Part shown: piece by piece, positions 1 through 13,394 of the stretch | Layout: each line of letters opens with the position of its first letter | Position numbering within the stretch: position 1 is the first letter of the stretch | Assembly (NCBI GenBank): GCA_020698575.1 | Contig: CM036254.1 | Coordinates: forward strand, 33,386,749-33,450,748 | Length of the DNA: 64,000 bases | Direction of reading: 5' to 3' | Source of the DNA: Bostrychus sinensis | Lineage: Eukaryota > Chordata > Actinopteri > Gobiiformes > Eleotridae | Translations under genes and position numbers: made by a program | The notes under the pieces: model-generated | Database searches by the model: none | Seen by the model: only the letters and a program-made list of their open reading frames with translations | What the model was told of the DNA's origin: nothing

Positions 1-325
1 ACTCTCTCTCTCTCTCTCTCTCACACAGACACTCTCTCTCTCTCTCTCTCTCACACAGACACTCTCTCTCTCTCTCACACAGACACTCTCTCTCTCTCTC
101 ACACAGACACTCTCTCTCTCTCACACAGACACTCTCTCTCTCACACAGACACTCTCTCTCTCTCTCTCTCTCACACAGACACTCTCTCTCTCTCTCTCTC
201 TCACACAGACACTCTCTCTCTCTCTCTCTCTCACACAGACACTCTCTCTCTCTCTCTCTCACACAGACACTCTCTCTCTCTCTCTCTCTCACACAGACAC
301 TCTCTCTCTCTCTCTCTCACACAGA

Positions 326-361
<36 letters not shown>

Positions 362-365
362 GACA

Positions 366-397
<32 letters not shown>

Positions 398-427
398 GAC
401 ACTCTCTCTCTCTCTCTCTCACACAGA

Positions 428-463
<36 letters not shown>

Positions 464-647
464 GACACTCTCTCTCTCTCTCTCTCACACAGACACTCTC
501 TCTCTCTCTCTCTCTCACACAGACACTCTCTCTCTCTCTCTCTCTCACACAGACACTCTCTCTCTCTCTCACACAGACACTCTCTCTCTCACACAGACAC
601 TCTCTCTCTCTCTCACACAGACACCCTCTCTCTCTCTCACACAGACA

Positions 648-679
<32 letters not shown>

Positions 680-861
680 GACACTCTCTCTCTCTCTCAC
701 ACAGACACTCTCTCTCTCACACAGACACTCTCTCTCTCTCTCTCTCTCACACAGACACTCTCTCTCTCTCTCTCTCACACAGACACTCTCTCTCTCTCTC
801 TCTCTCACACAGACACTCTCTCTCTCTCTCACACAGACACTCTCTCTCTCTCTCACACAGA

Positions 862-897
<36 letters not shown>

Positions 898-1457
898 GAC
901 ACTCTCTCTCTCTCTCTCTCACACAGACACTCTCTCTCTCTCTCTCTCTCACACAGACACTCTCTCTCTCTCTCTCTCTCACACAGACACTCTCTCTCTC
1001 TCTCTCACACAGACACTCTCTCTCTCACACAGACACTCTCTCTCTCTCTCTCTCTCACACAGACACTCTCTCTCTCTCTCTCTCACACAGACACTCTCTC
1101 TCTCTCTCTCTCTCACACAGACACTCTCTCTCTCTCTCTCTCACACAGACACTCTCTCTCTCTCTCTCTCACACAGACACTCTCTCTCTCACACAGACAC
1201 TCTCTCTCTCTCTCTCACACAGACACTCTCTCTCTCTCTCACACAGACACTCTCTCTCTCTCTCTCTCTCTCACACAGACACTCTCTCTCTCTCTCACAC
1301 AGACACTCTCTCTCTCACACAGACACTCTCTCTCTCTCTCTCTCACACAGACACTCTCTCTCTCTCTCTCTCACACAGACACTCTCTCTCTCTCTCTCTC
1401 TCACACAGACACTCTCTCTCTCTCTCACACAGACACTCTCTCTCTCTCTCACACAGA

Positions 1458-1493
<36 letters not shown>

Positions 1494-3005
1494 GACACTC
1501 TCTCTCTCTCTCTCTCACACAGACACTCTCTCTCTCTCTCTCTCTCACACAGACACTCTCTCTCTCTCTCTCTCTCACACAGACACTCTCTCTCTCTCTC
1601 ACACAGACACTCTCTCTCTCACACAGACACTCTCTCTCTCTCTCTCTCACACAGACACTCTCTCTCTCTCTCTCTCACACAGACACTCTCTCTCTCTCTC
1701 TCTCTCACACAGACACTCTCTCTCTCTCTCACACAGACACTCTCTCTCTCTCTCACACAGACACTCTCTCTCTCTCTCTCTCTCACACAGACACTCTCTC
1801 TCTCTCTCACACAGACACTCTCTCTCTCTCTCACACAGACACTCTCTCTCTCTCACACAGACACTCTCTCTCTCACACAGACACTCTCTCTCTCTCTCTC
1901 TCTCACACAGACACTCTCTCTCTCTCTCACACAGACACTCTCTCTCTCTCTCACACAGACACTCTCTCTCTCTCACACAGACACTCTCTCTCTCACACAG
2001 ACACTCTCTCTCTCTCTCTCACACAGACACTCTCTCTCTCTCTCTCTCACACAGACACTCTCTCTCTCTCTCTCTCACACAGACACACTCTCTCTCACAC
2101 AGACACTCTCTCTCTCTCTCTCTCTCACACAGACACTCTCTCTCTCTCTCTCTCTCACACAGACACTCTCTCTCTCTCTCACACAGACACTCTCTCTCTC
2201 TCTCACACAGACACTCTCTCTCTCTCACACAGACACTCTCTCTCTCACACAGACACTCTCTCTCTCTCTCTCTCTCACACAGACACTCTCTCTCTCTCTC
2301 ACACAGACACTCTCTCTCTCTCACACAGACACTCTCTCTCTCACACAGACACTCTCTCTCTCTCTCTCTCACACAGACACTCTCTCTCTCTCTCTCTCAC
2401 ACAGACACTCTCTCTCTCTCTCACACAGACACTCTCTCTCTCTCTCTCTCTCACACAGACACTCTCTCTCTCTCTCTCTCACACAGACACTCTCTCTCTC
2501 TCTCTCTCACACAGACACTCTCTCTCTCTCTCTCTCTCTCACAGACACTCTCTCTCTCTCTCTCACACACAGACACTCTCTCTCACAGACACTCTCTCTC
2601 TCTCTCTCTCTCACACAGACACTCTCTCTCTCTCTCTCTCACACAGACACTCTCTCTCTCTCTCTCTCACACAGACACTCTCTCTCTCTCTCTCTCTCTC
2701 ACACAGACACTCTCTCTCTCTCTCTCACACAGACACTCTCTCTCTCTCTCTCTCACACAGACACTCTCTCTCTCTCTCTCTCACACAGACACTCTCTCTC
2801 TCTCTCTCACACAGACACTCTCTCTCTCTCTCTCTCACACAGACACTCTCTCTCTCTCTCTCTCTCTCTCACACAGACACTCTCTCTTTCTCTCTCTCTC
2901 TCACACAGACACTCTCTCTCTCTCTCTCTCTCTCTCACAGACACTCTCTCTCTCTCTCTCTCTCACACAGACACTCTCTCTCTCTCTCTCTCTCTCTCAC
3001 AGACA

Positions 3006-3037
<32 letters not shown>

Positions 3038-3729
3038 GACACTCTCTCTCTCTCTCTCTCTCACACAGACACTCTCTCTCTCTCTCTCTCACACAGACAC
3101 TCTCTCTCTCTCTCTCTCTCTCACACAGACACTCTCTCTCTCTCTCTCACACAGACACTCTCTCTCTCTCTCTCACACAGACACTCTCTCTCTCTCTCTC
3201 TCTCACACAGACACTCTCTCTCTCTCTCTCACACAGACACTCTCTCTCTCTCTCTCTCACACAGACACTCTCTCTCTCTCTCTCTCACACAGACACTCTC
3301 TCTCTCTCTCTCTCACACAGACACTCTCTCTCTCTCTCACACAGACACTCTCTCTCTCTCTCTCTCTCACACAGACACTCTCTCTCTCTCTCTCTCACAC
3401 AGACACTCTCTCTCTCTCTCTCTCACACAGACACTCTCTCTCTCTCTCTCTCTCTCACACAGACACTCTCTCTCTCTCTCTCTCACACAGACACTCTCTC
3501 TCTCTCTCTCTCACACAGACACTCTCTCTCTCTCTCTCTCACACAGACACTCTCTCTCTCTCTCTCACACAGACACTCTCTCTCTCTCTCTCTCACACAG
3601 ACACTCTCTCTCTCTTTCTCTCTCACACAGACACTCTCTCTCTCTCTCTCTCTCTCTCTCACAGACACTCTCTCTCTCTCTCTCTCTCACACAGACACTC
3701 TCTCTCTCTCTCTCTCTCTCTCACAGACA

Positions 3730-3760
<31 letters not shown>

Positions 3761-3821
3761 TCTCTCTCTCTCTCTCTCTCACACAGACACTCTCTCTCTC
3801 TCTCTCTCTCTCACACAGACA

Positions 3822-3853
<32 letters not shown>

Positions 3854-4383
3854 GACACTCTCTCTCTCTCTCTCTCTCACACAGACACTCTCTCTCTCTC
3901 ACAGACACTCTCTCTCTCTCTCTCTCACACAGACACTCTCTCTCTCTCTCTCACACAGACACTCTCTCTCTCTCTCTCTCTCTCACACAGACACTCTCTC
4001 TCTCTCTCTCTCTCACACAGACACTCTCTCTCTCTCTCTCTCTCTCTCACACAGACACTCTCTCTCTCTCTCTCTCACAGACACTCTCTCTCTCTCTCTC
4101 TCACACAGACACTCTCTCTCTCTCTCTCACACTGACACTCTCTCTCTCTCACACAGACACTCTCTCTCTCTCTCTCTCACACAGACACTCTCTCTCTCAC
4201 ACAGACACTCTCTCTCTCTCTCTCACACAGACACTCTCTCTCTCTCTCACACAGACACTCTCTCTCTCTCTCTCTCTCTCTCACACAGACACTCTCTCTC
4301 TCACACAGACACTCTCTCTCTCTCTCACACAGACACTCTCTCTCTCTCTCTCACACAGACACTCTCTCTCTCTCTCACACAGA

Positions 4384-4421
<38 letters not shown>

Positions 4422-5869
4422 GACACTCTCTCTCTCTCACACAGACACTCTCTCTCTCTCTCTCACACAGACACTCTCTCTCTCTCTCACACACAGACAC
4501 TCTCTCTCTCTCACACAGACACTCTCTCTCTCTCACACAGACACTCTCTCTCTCTCACACAGACACTCTCTCTCTCTCTCTCACACAGACACTCTCTCTC
4601 TCTCACACAGACACTCTCTCACACAGACACTCTCTTTCTCTCTCTCTCACACAGACACACTCTCTCTCTCTCTCACACAGACACTCTCTCTCTCTCACAC
4701 AGACACTCTCTCTCTCTCTCTCTCACACAGACACTCTCTCTCTCACACAGACACTCTCTCTCTCTCACACAGACACTCTCTCTCTCTCTCACGCAGACAC
4801 TCTCTCTCTCTCTCTCTCACACAGACACTCTCTCTCTCTCTCTCTCACACAGACACTCTCTCTCTCTCTCACACAGACACTCTCTCTCTCTCACACAGAC
4901 ACTCTCTCTCTCTCTCACACAGACACTCTCTCTCTCTCTCTCTCACACAGACACTCTCTCTCTCTCACACAGACACTCTCTCTCTCTCACACAGACACTC
5001 TCTCTCTCTCTCTCTCTCACAGACACTCTCTCTCTCTCTCACACAGACACTCTCTCTCTCTCACACAGACACTCTCTCTCTCTCTCACACAGACACTCTC
5101 TCTCTCTCTCTCTCTCTCACACAGACACTCTCTCTCTCTCTCACACAGACACACTCTCTCTCTCTCACACAGACACTCTCTCTCTCTCTCAGACACTCTC
5201 TCTCTCTCTCACACAGACACTCTCTCTCTCTCTCTCTCACACAGACACTCTCTCTCTCACACAGACACTCTCTCTCTCTCTCACACAGACACTCTCTCTC
5301 TCTCTCACACAGACACTCTCTCTCTCTCTCACACAGACACTCTCTCTCTCTCTCTCTCACACAGACACTCTCTCTCTCTCTCACACAGACACTCTCTCTC
5401 TCTCTCACACAGACACTCTCTCTCTCTCTCTCTCTCTCTCACACAGACACTCTCTCTCTCTCACACAGACACTCTCTCTCTCTCTCTCTCTCACACAGAC
5501 ACTCTCTCTCTCTCTCACACAGACACTCTCTCTCTCTCTCTCTCACACAGACACTCTCTCTCTCTCTCTCTCTCTCACACAGACACTCTCTCTCTCTCTC
5601 ACACAGACACTCTCTCTCTCTCTCTCTCACACAGACACTCTCTCTCTCTCTCTCACACACAGACACTCTCTCTCTCTCTCTCTCACACAGACACTCTCTC
5701 TCTCTCTCACACAGACACACTCTCTCTCTCTCTCTCACACAGACACTATCTCTCTCTCTCACACAGACACTCTCTCTCTCTCTCACACAGACACTCTCTC
5801 TCTCTCTCTCTCACACAGACACTCTCTCTCTCTCTCACACAGACACCCTCTCTCTCTCTCACACAGACA

Positions 5870-5901
<32 letters not shown>

Positions 5902-5927
5902 GACACTCTCTCTCTCTCTCACACAGA

Positions 5928-5965
<38 letters not shown>

Positions 5966-6315
5966 GACACTCTCTCTCTCTCTCACACAGACACTCTCTC
6001 TCTCTCACACACAGACACTCTCTCTCTCTCACACACAGACACTCTCTCTCACACAGACACTCTCTGTCTCTCACAGACACTCTCTCTCTCTCTCTCACAC
6101 AGACACTCTCTCTCTCTCACACAGACACGCTCTCTCTCTCTCTCTCACACAGACACTCTCTCTCTCTCTCTCTCTCTCTCACACAGACACTCTCTCTCTC
6201 TCTCACACAGACACTCTCTCTCTCTCTCTCACACAGACACTCTCTCTCTCTCTCTCTCACACAGACACTCTCTCTCTCTCACAGACACTCTCTCTCTCTC
6301 TCTCTCTCACACAGA

Positions 6316-6355
<40 letters not shown>

Positions 6356-7068
6356 GACACTCTCTCTCTCACACAGACACTCTCTCTCTCTCTCTCTCTC
6401 TCTCACACAGACACTCTCTCTCTCTCTCACACAGACACTCTCTCTCTCTCACACACAGACACTCTCTCTCTCTCACACACAGACACTCTCTCTCTCTCTC
6501 ACACAGACACTCTCTCTCTCTCTCTCTCACACAGACACTCTCTCTCTCTCACACACAGACACTCTCTCTCTCTCTCTCACACAGACACTCTCTCTCTCTC
6601 TCTCTCACACAGACACTCTCTCTCTCTCTCACACAGACACTCTCTCTCTCTCTCACACAGACACTCTCTCTCTCTCTCACACAGACACTCTCTCTCTCTC
6701 ACACAGACACTCTCTCTCTCACACAGACACTCTCTCTCTCTCTCTCACACAGACACTCTCTCTCTCTCTCACACAGACACTCTCTCTCTCTCTCTCTCTC
6801 ACAGACACTCTCTCTCTCTCTCTCTCTCTCTCACACAGACACTCTCTCTCTCTCTCTCTCTCACAGACACTCTCTATCTCTCTCTCACACAGACACTCTC
6901 TCTCTCTCTCTCTCTCTCACACAGACACTCTCTCTCTCTCTCACACAGACACTCTCTCTCTCTCTCTCTCTCACAGACACTCTCTCTCTCTCTCTCTCTC
7001 TCACACAGACACACTCTCTCTCTCTCTCTCTCTCACACAGACACTCTCTCTCTCTCTCACACAGACAC

Positions 7069-7099
<31 letters not shown>

Positions 7100-7123
7100 G
7101 ACACTCTCTCTCTCTCACACAGA

Positions 7124-7161
<38 letters not shown>

Positions 7162-7403
7162 GACACTCTCTCTCTCTCTCACACAGACACTCTCTCTCTC
7201 ACACAGACACTCTCTCTCTCTCTCACAGACACTCTCTCTCTCTCTCTCTCTCACACAGACACACTCTCTCTCTCACACAGACACTCTCTCTCTCTCTCAA
7301 ACAGACACTCTCTCTCTCTCTCACACAGACACACTCTCTCTCTCACACAGACACTCTCTCTCTCTCTCACACAGACACTCTCTCTCTCTCTCTCACACAC
7401 AGA

Positions 7404-7443
<40 letters not shown>

Positions 7444-7655
7444 GACACTCTCTCTCTCTCTCACACAGACACTCTCTCTCTCACACAGACACACTCTCTC
7501 TCTCTCTCACAGACACTCTCTCTCTCTCTCACACAGACACTCTGTCTCTCTCACACAGACACTCTCTCTCTCTCAAACAGACACTCTCTCTCTCACACAG
7601 ACACACTCTCTCTCTCTCTCTCTCTCACACAGACACTCTCTCTCTCTCACACAGA

Positions 7656-7693
<38 letters not shown>

Positions 7694-8547
7694 GACACTC
7701 TCTCTCTCTCTCTCTCTCACACAGACACTCTCTCTCTCTCTCTCTCTCACACACACAGACACTCTCTCTCTTTCTCTCTCTCACACAGACACTCTCTCTC
7801 TCTCTCACACAGACACTCTCTCTCTCTCTCACACAGACACTCTCTCTCTCTCTCTCACACAGACACTCTCTCTCTCTCTCTCTCACACAGACACTCTCTC
7901 TCTCTCTCACACAGACACTCTCTCTCTCTCTCACACAGACACTCTCTCTCTCTCTCACACAGACACTCTCTCTCTCTCTCTCTCACACAGACACTCTCTC
8001 TCTCTCTCTCTCACACAGACACTCTCTCTCTCTCACACAGACACTCTCTCTCTCTCTCTCTCTCACACAGACACTCTCTCTCTCTCTCTCACAGACACTC
8101 TCTCTCTCTCTCACACAGACACTCTCTCTCTCTCTCACACAGACACTCTCTCTCTCTCTCTCTCACACAGACACTCTCTCTCTCTCTCTCTCACACAGAC
8201 ACTCTCTCTCTCTCTCTCACACAGACACTCTCTCTCTCTCTCACACAGACACTCTCTCTCTCTCTCACACAGACACTCTCTCTCTCTCTCACACAGACAC
8301 TCTCTCTCTCTCTCTCTCTCACACAGACACTCTCTCTCTCTCTCTCTCACACAGACACTCTCTCTCTCTCTCACACAGACACTCTCTCTCTCTCTCTCTC
8401 ACACAGACACTCTCTCTCTCTCTCACAGACACTCTCTCTCTCTCTCACACAGACACTCTCTCTCTCTCACACAGACACTCTCTCTCTCTCTCTCTCACAC
8501 AGACACTCTCTCTCTCTCTCACACAGACACTCTCTCTCTCACACAGA

Positions 8548-8585
<38 letters not shown>

Positions 8586-8587
8586 GA

Positions 8588-8623
<36 letters not shown>

Positions 8624-8627
8624 GACA

Positions 8628-8661
<34 letters not shown>

Positions 8662-9113
8662 GACACTCTCTCTCTCTCTATCTCTCTCTCTCTCACAGAC
8701 ACTCTCTTTCTCTCTCTCTCACACACAGACACTCTCTCTCTCACAGACACTCTCTCTCTCTCACACAGACACTCTCTCTCTCTCTCTCACACAGACACTC
8801 TCTCTCTCTCACACAGACACTCTCTCTCTCTCACACACACAGACTCTCTCTCTCACACAGACACTCTCTCTCTCTCACACAGACACTCTCTTTCACACAG
8901 ACACTCTCTCTCTCACACACAGACACTCTCTCTCTCTCACACACAGACACTCTCTCTCTCTCACACAGACACTCTCTCTCTCACACACAGACACTCTCTC
9001 TCTCTCACACAGACACTCTCTCTCTCACACAGACACTCTCTCTCTCTCACACAGACACTCTCTCTCTCTCACACAGACACTCTCTCTCTCACACACAGAC
9101 ACTCTCTCTCACT
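1..9113. repeat. Compound (CT)n / CACACAGACA satellite array
   Basis: About 9.1 kb of uninterrupted tandem repeat. Each unit is a spacer CACACAGACA followed by a (CT)n block of varying length, giving units of roughly 20 to 40 bp. The minus strand reads as long GA tracts broken by TGTCTGTGTG. Rare variants punctuate it: T insertions in the CT block (2887, 3615, 4636), spacer changes (3755, 4132, 4792), longer CA runs near 7090, 7750 and 8650. Units become shorter and spacers more variable towards the right edge, where the array decays into a short T-rich flank. The left edge lies outside the window. Open frames through it encode only Arg-Glu and Ser-Val-Cys repeats and are not genes. Confidence 0.98.
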
Positions 9114-9227
9114 CTTCTCTTTATGTTGTTGTATTTTATGTTTTTTTTTTTTTTTTTTTGTATTTTATTGTAATGCTGCCCTTTATGTTCCAGGTGGCAC
9201 CAATGGCATAAAGAGTGCCTCATATTT
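9114..9227. other. T-rich flank of the satellite, no gene
   Basis: Short transition from the array into unique sequence, with an 18-base T run near 9142-9159. A polypyrimidine stretch and an AG near 9190 resemble a splice acceptor but no coding context supports one. Confidence 0.5.
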
Positions 9228-9995
9228 TTGGATCTATATTGGGTGAAAAGGATGGAAGATTTGAGGTTCTCGCAACTGACCTTGAAGTCCTCTAAAAGGA
9301 CAAAAATATATGGAAATATTCCCTGGACTGGATTCCCTGATTTGAAAATAAAAGCCAAAGTCCTAGGAAATGAAATAATTGAAAGACAGTCCAGGGGGCA
9401 AAACAAGGGCGTCTGGGGTCAAAACACAACCCCGGAGAAAGTTCAGACGGCTCCGGCGGCGCCGTAAGCCCTGGAGAAGGGTCAGGAGGCTCCTGCGGCG
9501 GCGTAGGCCCCCGGAGAAGGGTCAGGAGGCTCTGGAAGCTCCGGCGGCTGCCCCGGAGAAGGGTCAGGAGAGTCTGGCGGCTTGGGCCCCGGGCGGAGGT
9601 CAGGCAGCGGGGTCTTCCTGTTCGGGGAACAGGAACTGGTGGCTGCGGCGACCCCAGTCGGGGAACTGGCGGCTGCGACGACCCCAGTCGGGGGACAGGA
9701 ACTGGTGGCAGCGTCTTCGGCGGCCCCAGTTGAGGGACAGGAACTTGTGGAGACCACCCCAGACGGAGAGCAGTGTCTGGCGGTGACCCCGAGACAGGAA
9801 CAGGCGGAGACCACCCCGGATGGAGGGCAGTGTCCGGCGGTGACCCCGAGACAGGAACAGGCGGAGACCACCCCGGATGGAGGGCAGTGTCCGGCGGAGG
9901 CCCCGAGACAGGAACTGGCGGAGACCACCGCAGACGGAGAGCAGTGTCCGGCGGTGACCCCGCCCAAAAAAGAACTGCAAAAAATAAGACTTTAA
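9228..9995 (+). pseudogene. Decayed proline/glutamine-rich repeat ORF, family unknown
   Basis: I do not recognise this protein. A plus-strand frame starting at 9228 reads 79 residues of ordinary-looking, lysine-rich sequence, then enters repeats beginning PEKVQTAPAAP. After frame breaks the coding pattern resumes as PEKGQEA-type units of about 14 residues (9470-9590), then GEQELVAAATP-type units, and finally a 19-residue unit (see the 57-bp repeat). The last frame (9582-9995, 137 aa) ends at a TAA overlapping an AATAAA at 9994-9999. The region is far more GC-rich than its surroundings. Repeat lengths in multiples of three suggest it was once translated; the minus-strand frames look like shadows. 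It could be the end of a retroelement ORF or a degenerate host repeat protein. It lies directly left of the hAT element. Confidence 0.4.
9737..9962 (+). repeat. 57-bp minisatellite (19-codon unit)
   Basis: About four tandem copies of a 57-bp GC-rich unit; the phase is fixed by ACAGGAACAGGCGG at 9794 and again at 9851. In the plus frame it encodes a 19-residue unit that can be written AVTPRQEQAETTPDGGQCP. Copies differ by a few substitutions that mostly keep the frame open. Confidence 0.85.
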
Positions 9996-10025
9996 TAAAC
10001 TAAATGACTCCAAATGGGAAAAAAC

Positions 10026-12350
10026 TAGTGATGGGTCCGACAACACCGATGCGTCGGCGCATGTGTCGAGCTCGCAGTGCGAAACCCCGTGTCAGTGCAT
10101 GTATCGCTTTAACAAAACGTGACCGATACTGCTGCTGTTTCGCTTGTCACCGAGGCGCCAAACTGTGTCTATAAAGAAGTGCATCTGTCAACGGGATGGG
10201 CTTCTGCCGAATGAATCACAGATCTTTTAAAGCACAATTCTTCAAGTCATTGTGATATGGAACCCGAAAGAAAAAGAAAGTTTTCCGCCGTGTGGGACCA
10301 TTTTGACCTTATATCGACAAATAAGGTATTTGTTTTTATTTTCTTGTTTTATCCTATTTCCACTATCAGAATTGATCAGAATTCAAACCCATGTCATAGT
10401 GACAGTTACTTTAAATTATTCATTGTATTTTCTGCAGGTTAAATGTCACATTTGTTCCACTGAGCTGTCCTACATAAATAAAAGCACCTCCTCAATGCTG
10501 AGGCATTACAGAGCGAGGCATGAAAATGAGGAAGTCACAAATACACCTACAATAAACACAGGTATCTAACACCTTCCTCACGGTCGCTTTATTCATAATG
10601 ATTTTTTTTTTATTATTTCATTTTTGACCATCAAGCTTCCAGGAAGCTGGACCAGGCGGTTCTGAATTTTATTAAAAAAGGACTGCCAACCCCTCAGTAT
10701 TGTTGAGAGTGAGGGATTCAGGGAACTGCTTCAGTTCCTTGAGCCATCTTATGTTTTGCCAACCAGAAAGGTTTGTATAAAAAATGTCTAGAGAAGTAGT
10801 TGATATATTTAATTAATTTAATATTTAATTGAAATATACTAATTTTCTTTTGGTTTAACTTGGTTGAATTTTCAGACTGTCAAAGAAATGGTGCCCAAAA
10901 AATATGAGGAGGAACGAGAACAAGTGAAAATGGAAGTACAGCAAGCTGTGGCAGTGAGTATAACAGCTGACATGTGGACATCTGTGAACATGGAGGCTTA
11001 CGTGGCTCTTACCTGTCACTACATTCATGAGAATATGCAGTTGTGTACATCTGTGTTGGGAGTGCAGCACTTTCCACAAAGTCACACTGCTGACAATTTG
11101 GCCCAAGTCAAAAGGGGCATGATGGATGATAGGGCCATAACTAATAAAGTTAAGTGTCTTGTGACCGACGCAGCACCAAACATGATTTCAGCTATAAAAA
11201 GTCTCCAAATTCGGCCTTCAATTTGCATTGCACACACTCTAAATATTTATTAGTAAAGAAATCATATGATCAAATCCCTACACTTACATCAATCAGACAC
11301 AAATCTAGGCAAATCGTAACATATCAGATCAAGCACCACAACCAAAGAGAAGCTTTCTCAAGTGCAGCAACAGATGGGACGGCCAAACCTGAGACTTATC
11401 AATGAGGTACCAACACGTTGGAACAGCACATATCTGATGTTGGCCAGACTAAATGCTGAGAAGGAACCAGTGTGGGTATCTCTTGCTTCTCTAAAGACGG
11501 ACATAACTCCACTTACAGCTGATGAGTTTACCATCATAGGAGAAACACTTCTTGTGCTTGCTCCTTTCCATCAAGCTACAGTGGAGTTGTCTGAGGAGAA
11601 GCAAGTTTCAGGATCAAAGGCCATCCCCATGATGAAAATGCTATATCATGCACTTGAGCGTAACGCTTCAAATTTGCACACACAGCCAGCAATACAGCTC
11701 CATGAATTAAGCGACGAGTCACAGACACTGCTTCCAATCTGGAGTCATTAAGTGTGTTGACCCTATCCACACTCCTAGACCCCAGATTTAAATCACTCGG
11801 ATTGCGTAGTTCTTCAAAATGCAGTGAAGCAGTCAATAGACTGAAATCTGAATGTGCGGCTGTAATTGGGCGCGCATCGACTGAGCCACAGTCTGGACTT
11901 TCTTCGCAACAGTTATTGGCGCCAATTTCAGGCATGCTATTTATTGTTATCAGTTTATTTGTGCATTTATTTGCTTTCAAATCATGTACTGATTTGTAAT
12001 TGATGACTAAAACTAAAATGCCAATTCACTTTTTTTAGATAACCTGTGGCAGCAGCTGGATGAGGAAATTGGCAGGCAGACCACCAATGCCACAGCCAAT
12101 TCAATTATTGAGGTCCAGAGATACCTGGCAGAGAGCAACATTCCAAGATCCCAGGATCCTTTAAAATATTGGGAACAACAAAGATACACATACCCAAACT
12201 TCTTCCGGCTGTCCCTACAATTTTTATGCACACCAGCTTCATCAGTGCCTTGTGAGCGAGTTTTCTCTAAAGCTGGAGAACTTGCATCAAAAAAATGTAA
12301 TCGTCTGAATGCCAAGACATTGGAAAAACTTTTTTTTTTTTTTATAAAAA
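10026..12350 (+). mobile_element. hAT-superfamily DNA transposon, autonomous-type but decayed
   Basis: The left end TAGTGATGGGTCCGAC begins at 10026, as in fish hAT termini. A broken BED-finger transposase gene follows. The right end is lost in T and A runs at 12330-12373, and I find no matching right terminal repeat or 8-bp duplication, so the element is truncated or eroded on that side. A second sequence with the same TAGTGATGGGT start lies at 39704. Confidence 0.85.
10257..12345 (+). pseudogene. hAT transposase (BED zinc finger) pseudogene
   Basis: A cut-and-paste transposase related to the ZBED group, broken by frameshifts. Visible parts in order: a first exon from ATG 10257 (MEPERKRKFSAVWDHFDL), ending at a GT donor near 10326; a second exon from the acceptor near 10438 carrying a BED-type finger, CHICS...H-x4-H; a third exon (about 10636-10770) with the EGFRELLQFLEPSY motif and a +1 break near 10703; a catalytic region from 10876 with SITADMWTS and VTDAAPN; a stop at 11251 and frame changes to NEVPTRWNSTY near 11404; then TLLDPRFKSLG near 11770; and the C-terminal dimerisation region 12040-12330 (DPLKYWEQ, SSVPCERVFSKAGE). 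The order and motifs match complete hAT transposases. At least three frame breaks make activity impossible as read. Confidence 0.9.
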
Positions 12351-13394
12351 ATTGTTAAAAAAAAAAAAAAAAAGCAGGCAAAAACATACAAGGCCTACAC
12401 AGCTCAGGGCCGTAACAATAGAGACAAAGAAATAGTATGAAAAGGAAACAGTGCCAGAACAATGGCATCAGGGATTGAGGGCAGAGCAGAGGTAATCTGG
12501 AGGAGAACTGAAGAGGAGAACTGAATAAAACAAAAAGGAACTAAAGAGATGTGTGGAGAATAAAAGACAGAATAAGGCCCAGTTCATTTGCACATCACAC
12601 TGAAGAGATATAAGACTTGTGTGAATGAGAGCTTTGACCAGAGGCTGATGAACTCATTGCCACTGTTCTATTATATTAATGGAACACATTTGTATGGTTT
12701 GATGTTGAGTCATGACTTTGTCTGGGCTGAATATTAGAATGTTTTAATATTTAGAGAGTGTCTGAAAGGGCAAGTCCTTCAACTAAATATGATTTATAAA
12801 ATATCAATGTCTGTAGAAAGATAATCTTGTGAACACACTTTATTATAAAAGCAGCATTTTTGTGTTATCCTGGTAGTCAATAATGTTTAGACTGAATCTG
12901 ACAAAATCCTAGGACAATCATCACACAATCTCTGTATGTATCTTTCATGTCTTCTCCATGTTAGTGTGTGTTCTCTCTGTGAATACCCCAAAATGGTGCC
13001 CCCTTCCAGCATCTGGGAAGAAGTCCTGCCTGAGGGGAGGGGTATGAACAGTGCATGAGCTGGGTGGGCTGGGTCCTTGATGATTGAGGTTGGCTGGTGG
13101 AAATGACCCACTGCAAACCAACATTTTGTCTATGCTGCCTCATGTGGCACTGGATAGTAATTCTAGTTTAGCAGGGACAAAGCCGTGTCAAATACTATTA
13201 TGTGAAGAGAGGTATGTTGCGGTTTAGAATGATACACTTGATCATATTCACAAGCACTGGATCAGAGCACAGGTCCAAGTGTGCGAGAGACCGCAGGCCT
13301 CTGTCTGCCTCAGCTCCCCAGGACCCAGTGGAGACTCAGATGTCATGCGCCAGCTGTTTGGAGATGAGGGTGTGTCCTCAGAGAGTTTTTATGG
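12351..13394. other. Intergenic, no gene seen
   Basis: Starts with an A run (12357-12373). Otherwise AT-rich unique-looking sequence. Short frames on both strands lack coding character or recognisable motifs. Confidence 0.5.

Noticed and set aside
231..8750. Many open frames of 60-137 codons on the minus strand in the satellite
   Set aside because: They read only RERERE and SVCV repeats imposed by the dinucleotide blocks; opening and closing follow block lengths, not coding constraint.
1..9113. CRISPR array or telomeric repeat
   Set aside because: Spacers are the constant part and blocks are simple CT runs; no unique spacers and no TTAGGG units.
9089..9406. 105-codon minus-strand frame
   Set aside because: It runs out of the satellite and is antisense to the more protein-like plus frame; no motif.
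9482..10046. Minus-strand Pro/Ser-rich frames (161 and 148 aa) over the 57-bp repeat
   Set aside because: A GC-rich repeat with a unit divisible by three is open on both strands; the plus frame has the better start, stop and poly(A) context.
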